Assembly: GCA_002691835.1 (NCBI GenBank)
Contig: NZJA01000119.1
Coordinates: forward strand, 1 to 33,983
Reading direction: 5' to 3'
Source: Planctomycetota bacterium
GTDB taxonomy: Bacteria > Planctomycetota > UBA8108 > UBA1146
Length of the DNA stretch: 33,983 nucleotides
The position numbers and the translations under genes are program-made. Position 1 is the stretch's first letter; each line of letters opens with the position of its first letter. The notes under the pieces are model-generated. The model saw nothing but the letters and a program-made list of their open reading frames with translations, was not told the origin of the DNA and ran no database searches. Below, in pieces: positions 9,031 to 15,566 of this stretch.

Positions 9031-9204
9031 ATGCTGACAGCTCCAATGCGTTTTTCTTTGTCACTGGTACTTCTGATCTGTGCCGCATGCACGACAACAG
9101 GAGACACACCAGAGAATGACAAGGGCGACTCAAAAGGTGGAATTGCTTCATTCACTGAATCACTGAAAAAACCCATCACCCGAGGTCCAACAGTTCCCAT
9201 GTGA
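9031..9204 (+). CDS. Small lipoprotein, or the N-terminal part of a broken lipoprotein
   Basis: A 57-codon frame with ribosome binding site AAGGTG four bases before the ATG. Its N-terminus (PMRFSLSLVLLICAAC) is a convincing lipoprotein signal with lipobox CAAC, lipidated Cys20. The mature part is short and polar (about residues 21-57). It ends at TGA 9202-9204. After GTG GGC there is a second TGA at 9211-9213. Then the same frame stays open to 9753 and encodes a beta-strand-rich protein. So this is either a true small lipoprotein or the first part of a 240-residue gene split by two TGA codons. I do not recognise a family. Confidence 0.62.
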   Translation: MLTAPMRFSLSLVLLICAACTTTGDTPENDKGDSKGGIASFTESLKKPITRGPTVPM

Positions 9205-9276
9205 GTGGGCTGACCTGGAGAAGGAGCCTCGGTCTGGGGTTCAGGAGAAATTCAGAGTGGCCGCTGGAACCTGACG

Positions 9277-9753
9277 ATGCGTAATGTTCTCGTAGAGGAA
9301 ACAAACCGGGAAAAACTCGAGTTCAGCCTCGTTAACCGTGTCAGCAATGATCTTCAAATCGGACTTGAGTATGGTGCAGACTCCAAAGAACTGTACCCCA
9401 TGATCAATTATCGCCTGACAGAAGCGACCGAGAACTTCCCAGCCCTGATCCTGGGGACCAGTTCTGCGTGGCCATCAGGAGAAGTCGATGGAAATGCATT
9501 TTTCCTGTCAGCCGCCACCCTGCTAAGCGATCGTTCGAGTGGATCGCTTTCGATTTCCTATACTCCCGACAATGACAGCTGGGATATCCCTGCCAGTTAC
9601 AGATTTGTTTTGTCAGACGAGTTTGATGCTTCACTGATCTGGGACGGAAATGACCTTCACCCACTGGTCACATGGCGTGGCAAAAGGTTGAATATGTCAT
9701 TCATTCTGCTTGGTGGAGAAGACCCCACCATTTCAACAACCGTGGCATTTTAG
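9277..9753 (+). CDS. Beta-strand-rich hypothetical protein, probably the C-terminal part of the gene beginning at 9031
   Basis: A 158-codon frame from the first available ATG. The open frame actually extends back to 9214 and reads plausibly as protein over that stretch (...VWGSGEIQSGRWNLT). The product alternates hydrophobic and polar residues, like amphipathic strands ('LEFSLVNRVSNDLQIGLEY', 'GSLSISYTPDNDSWDI'). It ends in the aromatic 'TTVAF', as many outer-membrane barrels do. It has no signal peptide of its own and only a weak GGAA upstream. It is in phase with the lipoprotein frame at 9031-9204, separated only by two TGA codons. I read it as one outer-membrane or periplasmic lipoprotein interrupted by nonsense codons, but two overlapping functions are possible. 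Function unknown. Confidence 0.6.
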   Translation: MRNVLVEETNREKLEFSLVNRVSNDLQIGLEYGADSKELYPMINYRLTEATENFPALILGTSSAWPSGEVDGNAFFLSAATLLSDRSSGSLSISYTPDNDSWDIPASYRFVLSDEFDASLIWDGNDLHPLVTWRGKRLNMSFILLGGEDPTISTTVAF

Positions 9754-9781
9754 AATCTTCTGGAAGTTTGAGTGGCACACA

Positions 9782-11710
9782 TCATCCGGTCAAAGTCAGA
9801 TCTGAACTGATTGAACTCATCAGTTTGCGAACCTCAAGCTGCAGTTCAAGGGGTGTATGCCGACGATGAAGTGTTCCTGAAGAAACTCCCTGAAGAGGCC
9901 ATTCTTCCAATCCCGCAGAAACATCGTTCACGACCCTTAGAACTCGCCACGAGCTCGAAACAGGGAGCTCTGAAAGCTTCTGAGACAACAAGTCTTTCAT
10001 CGAATCATCCTCGGAATCCACAATGAGAACTCCACCTGATGTTGATAAGCAAACTTGATTAAAACTGGCAGGAGTCAGTGCCAGAACTTTCCATTCTTCA
10101 GATCGACAATCTCTGGCAATATCTGGATTATCCGCGACTACGACAACATGGCCCTCTTGAACTTTTTCATTCACCGGAATCTGAATCTCTATCTGCGTAC
10201 TTTCACCCTCTATAGACCGAATGTAAAAGTTGCCGCCATTTTCTTCGGCATATCTGGCGACATTCGCAAGACCGATGCCGGTACCGTTGTCACCTTTGGT
10301 GCTAAATCCAAACTTGCCAACTTTATCAAGTTGATCAGCCGGAATGCCACAACCGTTATCCTCAACAACAATGCTGACTGCCTCAATTTCTCCATATTCA
10401 GAGCCATTGACAGGAGATCTATCCATCATTACCCGTCGAGTCCGTACCACAATTAATCCAGAATCGTAGGAGTGCTCGGCACTGTCGATGGCTGCTGCCG
10501 AATTCTTGACGAGGTTCAGCAATACCATTTCAAAATCAGTCGTTGATGAAAAAATACTTTTCTGAAAACTTAAATCCAAATCAAGTTTAAGCTGAACACT
10601 GCTTGGCAAAATAACCAGTAAAGCCGGCTGCATAATCCGGATGATCTCATTTGGATTAAAAGCGATTTGCTGACTCTCGCCGCCTTGATGCGAGCGAATA
10701 ACATCTGAAATCTGTTTAGCAAGATTGGTTACTTTATTAGAGCAAGTCTTCATCATCTCTAAGTAAGAAATCGCTTTTTCATGATTCCCTTTTTCAAACT
10801 CTTTATTCGCCAGGTCAGTGGAAAGGCTCATCACTGAAACTGAGTTATTAATATCGTGCACAAATCCCGCAGACAGCTGACCCACCAAAGCATAATTTTT
10901 ATTTTTGTTTACAAGATTTTCAACTCTTGCTGAATTTTGAGCCTCCATCAATAACGCTAATTTCAGGAGCCCAACTCCCATTAAGACTTTCCATACCAAT
11001 TGAAGAGAAAGAAGCAATGCTCCAGTGTTATAGCGGAAATCAAAATCAAGTTTGCTTGCAAATAACGCAGCGAGGATAAGCTGAGTGACACCAAAAAGAA
11101 TCATGGGAATGTTCAGCGTGTAACTAGGCATGAATTTTTTGCTAAAGCTAAATCTGTTATTCATGCACGGGCAAAAGTAAAAACCTAAAACTAAGTAACA
11201 AACACCCACTGCAGCCGCTTGCGGAACAACTTTATAAAAGAACCGATCCTCAGCAGTCATTACGGAAAAAACCACCTGTAGAGCTGCAGAAAATATGGCG
11301 ACGCCGCCAATAACCACCCACAGATTTTCTTTCTTAAACCGATAGTTATGGAACATTTCCCAAAGCCCCATGCCGAAAAATATCACCGAGAGATAGAGAC
11401 CGCTTTGGGAAAAAAATGACGTCACATAAGAAGGAATCCCAATGTTATTGCCCGCATGATTTTGGAGAGCCAGCAGAGCTCCCAAAAAATGCAATGCCAT
11501 GAAAAACCAATGCCCGCTAAAAAGGTATCTTTGATCAAAATTTTGCGTGGCCTTGAAACTTAGAAAAAGAATGCCCATAGCCACAAGAATCGCAGTGCTT
11601 CCAAAATATAAAAGCGACATCAGATCCGTATACTGATCACCTGTCAGACTTACAGACTCCAAAAGTCTCATCAGAATGTTTGATCCATTAAAATATGGCG
11701 CTTCTTCCAT
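9782..11710 (-). CDS. Membrane sensor histidine kinase with degenerate receiver-like C-terminus
   Basis: A 642-residue protein. The N-terminal ~255 residues contain about seven membrane segments forming a sensor module I cannot assign. Next is a HisKA-like dimerisation domain with phosphoacceptor His285 in 'SAGFVHDINN', then a HATPase domain with N-box 'NLVKNSAAAI' (Asn403), G1 'DNGCGI' (451-456), F-box 'GFSTK' and G2 'GTGIGL' (476-481). These are all the residues needed for autophosphorylation. The last ~120 residues begin 'HVVVVADNPDI', resembling a receiver domain, but the usual acidic pair and phosphorylatable Asp are not clear, so it may be a pseudo-receiver. The start codon overlaps the stop of the upstream 75-codon frame by one base (TGATG). 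No response regulator is encoded nearby; the partner must be elsewhere. Confidence 0.92.
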   Translation of the reverse strand: MEEAPYFNGSNILMRLLESVSLTGDQYTDLMSLLYFGSTAILVAMGILFLSFKATQNFDQRYLFSGHWFFMALHFLGALLALQNHAGNNIGIPSYVTSFFSQSGLYLSVIFFGMGLWEMFHNYRFKKENLWVVIGGVAIFSAALQVVFSVMTAEDRFFYKVVPQAAAVGVCYLVLGFYFCPCMNNRFSFSKKFMPSYTLNIPMILFGVTQLILAALFASKLDFDFRYNTGALLLSLQLVWKVLMGVGLLKLALLMEAQNSARVENLVNKNKNYALVGQLSAGFVHDINNSVSVMSLSTDLANKEFEKGNHEKAISYLEMMKTCSNKVTNLAKQISDVIRSHQGGESQQIAFNPNEIIRIMQPALLVILPSSVQLKLDLDLSFQKSIFSSTTDFEMVLLNLVKNSAAAIDSAEHSYDSGLIVVRTRRVMMDRSPVNGSEYGEIEAVSIVVEDNGCGIPADQLDKVGKFGFSTKGDNGTGIGLANVARYAEENGGNFYIRSIEGESTQIEIQIPVNEKVQEGHVVVVADNPDIARDCRSEEWKVLALTPASFNQVCLSTSGGVLIVDSEDDSMKDLLSQKLSELPVSSSWRVLRVVNDVSAGLEEWPLQGVSSGTLHRRHTPLELQLEVRKLMSSISSDLTLTG

Positions 11711-11937
11711 CAGCCCTCCTCAGAGCCTTTGACGACAATGTTCATGACACTTCTGTTGGTTGAAAACGAACATTGACTCACTTCTGTTCCCGAGTGCACA
11801 CTTGTTCCGGAATGAACACTAAAGTCCCTATATAGCCTTAATCCGTAATCATCCGCTAATAGGACACCCTCATATATTTTTTCTATTTGCATGTCCGATC
11901 TGGCTCCATCTGCGGATGAAATTCTGCAGGAAGTCAT
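11710..11937 (-). CDS. Small hypothetical protein translationally coupled to the histidine kinase
   Basis: A 75-residue frame whose TGA overlaps the kinase ATG by one base, the main argument that it is translated. It has no signal peptide, membrane segment or recognised motif. It contains a short internal duplication (VHSGT twice). Neither the ATG at 11937 nor the internal ATG at 11892 has a good ribosome binding site. The second would give a 60-residue product starting MQIEKIYEGVLLADDYG. It may be a leader that couples kinase translation, or spurious. Confidence 0.45.
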   Translation of the reverse strand: MTSCRISSADGARSDMQIEKIYEGVLLADDYGLRLYRDFSVHSGTSVHSGTEVSQCSFSTNRSVMNIVVKGSEEG

Positions 11938-11975
11938 GTCATATCAGGGCATCGTCACGTCTCTAGAGGTGAAAA

Positions 11976-13064
11976 ATGAAAATTTCAATCATTGGTGGGA
12001 GCATTGCCGGATTGGCCGCCGCTATCCGACTTCAACGAAGCGGACATGAGGTTCACGTTTGGGAACGACGGCAAGAATTTTCGCCAGGCGGATTCGGAAT
12101 GATCCTGAATGAAAAATCGAAAAGTACCTTACAAAAGCTCGACATCGAAGTATCAGAAATCTCACACTCCGTGAAACGCTATTTTGTTGACGATCTTTCT
12201 AAAGGTCTACAACATGAGCAATCGATCCCCGAGTCATTTGGAATCGAAAGAAAACTACTTGTTCAAAAACTTCGTTCAAAACTAAAAACAGGTACCCTCC
12301 ATTTTGGATCGCAATTCGATCACTTTGGCTATAAAGCAAATGGAAGTGCCCAATACGCCAGATTCAAAAATGGACAACAGGTCAACGCCGATCTCTTTAT
12401 TGGTGCCGATGGCATTCGATCGAGAGTTCGAGAGCAGCACCTTCCTGGGACGCCCCTCAATGCCGTTAAGACTGCTGAAGTGGTGGGTATCAGCCACTTC
12501 AATGAAACTCCAGATGCTCTTCGAGGAAGCTTCGTAAAATATCTCAAAAGTCGTGATGGTCTAGCAATGGGCATGGTGCCCACTGCCCATCACAATGTTG
12601 TTTGGTATTTTCAATGTGATATACAGCGCTGGCCTCAAGTTTTTCAGAACCCCAATTCCAGAATCACATGGCTCGATCGTGAATTGGCCTCTTGGCCCCG
12701 GTTTGTGCAGAACATCGTTCGAAAAGGCGGGCTTGAAAATAGTCATCTTTGGCGAACGACAGATCGTAATCTTCCTCAATCTTTTCACCGAAAAAACGTA
12801 GTCCTCGTCGGCGATGCTGCCCATCCATTGCTAACTTTTACGAGTCAGGGAATCGGATCTGCACTCGAAGATTCCGAGATACTGGGTGAGATTCTTGACG
12901 CAGAAAATCCAACGACCCCATGCACACTCGATCACTGCCTCATGCAATATTTTTCGCGAAGAAAAACGATTCTTCAGCACCGGCTATATGGCGGCAGAAA
13001 GCTACAAAACCAGTTTCTGAATCAAGAGCCTGATGGCCTGAAAACAGTTCCCGTTTGCGCTTAG
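11976..13064 (+). CDS. FAD-dependent monooxygenase (FAD_binding_3, group A flavoprotein hydroxylase type)
   Basis: A 362-residue flavoprotein of usual size for single-component aromatic hydroxylases. All three fingerprints are present: dinucleotide motif GGSIAG (7-12) with Glu30 at the end of the second strand (VHVWER); the 'GADGIRSRVR' DG motif (143-152); and 'GDAAHP' with Asp280 (279-284), followed by 'SQGIGSALED'. Such enzymes use NAD(P)H and O2 to hydroxylate aromatic or heteroaromatic compounds; no substrate is evident. The start has GAGGTG four bases upstream. It is followed at 31 bases by a PLP enzyme and then by a diverged paralogue of itself, suggesting a small biosynthetic or catabolic cluster. 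The divergent kinase genes begin just upstream. Confidence 0.9.
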   Translation: MKISIIGGSIAGLAAAIRLQRSGHEVHVWERRQEFSPGGFGMILNEKSKSTLQKLDIEVSEISHSVKRYFVDDLSKGLQHEQSIPESFGIERKLLVQKLRSKLKTGTLHFGSQFDHFGYKANGSAQYARFKNGQQVNADLFIGADGIRSRVREQHLPGTPLNAVKTAEVVGISHFNETPDALRGSFVKYLKSRDGLAMGMVPTAHHNVVWYFQCDIQRWPQVFQNPNSRITWLDRELASWPRFVQNIVRKGGLENSHLWRTTDRNLPQSFHRKNVVLVGDAAHPLLTFTSQGIGSALEDSEILGEILDAENPTTPCTLDHCLMQYFSRRKTILQHRLYGGRKLQNQFLNQEPDGLKTVPVCA

Positions 13065-13095
13065 ATCAAAGGCCAGCTATGGAGGCTTCCTACCC

Positions 13096-14289
13096 ATGAA
13101 TTTCCCTACTGATACTTCTTACTTCTGTGACTCTGCCGTCGATCAAGGAATCCTTCGGCAGACCGCTTTTAATCTTCGCTGGGCGACGGTAGCCAATGAT
13201 GTGATCCCATTAACTGCAGGTGAAATGGATTTCCCTGTGGCACCTCCAGTGCGTGAAGCGATCGATCGACACGTTCGTAATGGATACTTGGGCTACTGTC
13301 CGGCACAGGGATTCGAGAGCTTTCGGGAGGCGATTGCCGCTGACATGACCAGACGAGGGATTTCATCTTCTGCTGATAATATTTTGGCTCTCGATGGTGC
13401 CGCTTCCGCATTGAAGGCCACCTGCCTCGCTGTATTGGATCCTGGAGATGTAGCGATCACCTTTGACCCGGTCGACTTCTTGCTTCCTCATTGCGTTGAA
13501 CTGGCAGGAGCAACCGCTCTCCGTTGTCCTGTTTCCCCCACAACCGGTAAACCGGATTTATCGCAGCTTGATTCTATGATCACTCCAGCGACAAAGGCCT
13601 TGGTGATCTGTAATCCTCATAATCCTACCGGACGTGTTTTACGGAGAGCTGAGCTGATTTCGATCGCTGATTTAGCCGAAAAAAATGACCTCATCATCAT
13701 CAGCGATGAAGTGTGGTCTGAAATTGTTCTAGGGCCAATACCGATGACTTCGATCGCTTCACTTTCACCAGAAATAGGGCTTCGAACAGTCACCATCTCC
13801 GGCTTCTCTAAAAGTGATGGTCTCTCAGGTTTGCGCGTCGGTTACGCCCATTGTGAAAACAAAGCTCTATTTTCTAAAATCATGACTGCTTCAGGGGCAC
13901 TGGATACGACGGGGGGGGCCACGGTTCTCTCTCAGATCGCTGCTGAAGCAGCGCTCTTGGAAGGTCGCGATTGGCGTAATGACTTCATCGCCCACCTTAA
14001 AAAAGTGGTGTCCATTGCGGTAAACAGGCTTTCAAGCCTTCCGGGTGTCGAATGTCCAATGCCGGAAGGGACATTCCTCCTGTTTCCGAAGGTCACGGCT
14101 TTTGGCCTCAACTCCTCTGAGCTTGCTGAGCTGATTCTGAAAGAAGCAAAGGTCAGTGTTGTGCCAGGAGATCCTCGCTGGTTTGGGCCCGGCTCAGAAG
14201 GGCACCTGCGCTTCTCCGTTGCCACCTCTTGTGAAATCCTGAATGAAGCCCTCAACCGAATTGAAACCTTTTGGAACCAAAGAGCCTGA
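13096..14289 (+). CDS. Fold-type I PLP-dependent aminotransferase or C-S lyase (class I/II, MalY/PatB-like)
   Basis: A 397-residue protein of normal family length. The PLP-binding features are in order: 'NPHNPTGR' (173-180, Asn176), 'SDEVW' with Asp204, the Schiff-base Lys239 in 'SGFSKSDGLSGLRVGY', and 'LRFS' near the C-terminus providing the carboxylate-binding Arg. The aromatic after DEV is Trp rather than the common Tyr, as in some MalY/PatB-type lyases. So both transamination of an amino acid and beta-elimination from cysteine conjugates remain possible. GGAGG lies ten bases before the ATG. It sits between two FAD monooxygenase paralogues and is probably co-transcribed with the first. A run of eight G at 13911-13918 lies inside the gene without disturbing the frame. 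Confidence 0.9.
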   Translation: MNFPTDTSYFCDSAVDQGILRQTAFNLRWATVANDVIPLTAGEMDFPVAPPVREAIDRHVRNGYLGYCPAQGFESFREAIAADMTRRGISSSADNILALDGAASALKATCLAVLDPGDVAITFDPVDFLLPHCVELAGATALRCPVSPTTGKPDLSQLDSMITPATKALVICNPHNPTGRVLRRAELISIADLAEKNDLIIISDEVWSEIVLGPIPMTSIASLSPEIGLRTVTISGFSKSDGLSGLRVGYAHCENKALFSKIMTASGALDTTGGATVLSQIAAEAALLEGRDWRNDFIAHLKKVVSIAVNRLSSLPGVECPMPEGTFLLFPKVTAFGLNSSELAELILKEAKVSVVPGDPRWFGPGSEGHLRFSVATSCEILNEALNRIETFWNQRA

Positions 14290-14477
14290 ATCTTCCCAAA
14301 ACCCGCTTGAGCCAGCGATAACCGCAACGATTCGCCATTCTCCAATTGCGACACTAGCCGTAATTGATATGATTTCATGACTATCGTGTGATTCGCGACC
14401 CAATGTTATTTCATCGAAGCGCTGATCACTATTTACGAGACTGGGTCACATGACCATCTATGAAACCGTTAGGTCTT

Positions 14478-15566
14478 ATGAAAATCGCCATCTTGGGTTC
14501 GTGTCTGGCAGGCATGTCCCTTTCACTCAGACTTCTGAAATCACAGCATGAGGTCAGCATTTGGAGTCCGTTTCCCTCTCTCAATTCAGAGGGACCGGGA
14601 TATCTCGTAAATACCGTAACTCTGACTTCGCTGAAGTCCCTCGGACTCAATATCGAACCTTTCGAAGTTCCCCTTTATGGTGGCAAAGCGATCGATCTGT
14701 TTGACTCTTCGACTCCACATAATTCAGGACTTCTATTTGCACTCGACAGAAACAAGCTGCACCAGGAATTTTATCGACTCTTGGGAGCTGAGAGATTCCA
14801 TTTCGATTCACACTTCAGTCACTTTGAGCCCACTCTGGAATACCACGCACAAAGAGCGAGATTCAAAGATGGGAGATATACCCGTGCTGATCTATTTGTA
14901 GGGGCGGATGGCACACAATCCGCTGTGAGAAAAAAACACGTTGCGGGGCCTGAGCTTTCTCAGTCGATGACGGTTCAAATCAGCGGGGTGTCAATAGTTG
15001 ACCCTGATTCACCTCTGCAGAAAAAGGTCGTAAAAACATTTATAGACACAAAAAATGAAGCGGAGATTCTCACATTCCCATCCACCGATTCAAAGTGCTC
15101 ATGGGCAATACAGTTCAATGCCCTTCACTTACTTCTTGAAAATCCCGATGACGACCATCAATGTCATCGTCTGCTAAATTCCTTCGCCTCGGATTGGCCG
15201 CAAGAACTCCGCATGCTATTTGCAGAAGGATCGATACAAAATCTTTGCTATCGAAAGTGCTCGGATCGAAGGCTCCCTCATCTTTTTCACAAAGATAACG
15301 TCATATTAATTGGTGAAGCTGCGCACCCCACTCTCCCAAGTTTGACAACTGGAACAGATTCTGACCTCGAAGACGCTATGGATTTAGGGGATTTAATCAC
15401 AGACTATTCACGGGGGTATTTCCCATCCATCGATGTCTGCCTAACAGAGTTTACGCGGCAAAGGCGCCCTGTGCTTGGCGCAAGAATTCGCAGAGCCCGA
15501 AAAGATCGCGATCAATTCTTGTCAAAATGCTCCGCTAAATCTCAGCCGATCTCTTCGGGTCGCTAG
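14478..15566 (+). CDS. Diverged FAD monooxygenase paralogue with altered FAD contacts
   Basis: A 362-residue protein, the same length as the monooxygenase encoded at 11976 and clearly related. I start at ATG 14478 because 'MKIAILGSCLAG' aligns with the N-terminus of the paralogue; an ATG at 14460 adds six residues. The DG motif 'GADGTQSAVR' is kept, but two FAD-contacting acidic positions are changed. The Glu after the second strand becomes Ser (VSIWSP against VHVWER). The Asp of GDAAHP becomes Glu (GEAAHP, 279-284). The following 'SQGIG' becomes 'TTGTD'. It may bind FAD weakly, bind another ligand, or serve a non-catalytic role. Its stop codon overlaps tail-to-tail with the decahaem cytochrome gene through a shared CTAG, with no terminator between. 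Confidence 0.85.
   Translation: MKIAILGSCLAGMSLSLRLLKSQHEVSIWSPFPSLNSEGPGYLVNTVTLTSLKSLGLNIEPFEVPLYGGKAIDLFDSSTPHNSGLLFALDRNKLHQEFYRLLGAERFHFDSHFSHFEPTLEYHAQRARFKDGRYTRADLFVGADGTQSAVRKKHVAGPELSQSMTVQISGVSIVDPDSPLQKKVVKTFIDTKNEAEILTFPSTDSKCSWAIQFNALHLLLENPDDDHQCHRLLNSFASDWPQELRMLFAEGSIQNLCYRKCSDRRLPHLFHKDNVILIGEAAHPTLPSLTTGTDSDLEDAMDLGDLITDYSRGYFPSIDVCLTEFTRQRRPVLGARIRRARKDRDQFLSKCSAKSQPISSGR

Noticed and set aside
9202..9213. Selenocysteine insertion (U-x-x-U) at the paired TGA codons
   Set aside because: No convincing SECIS hairpin is visible downstream and no selenocysteine machinery is in the window; a broken gene or two genes is simpler, so I keep it only as an alternative.
13911..13918. 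Run of eight G inside the aminotransferase gene as a possible frameshift
   Set aside because: The frame is intact on both sides, with conserved motifs before and after the run.
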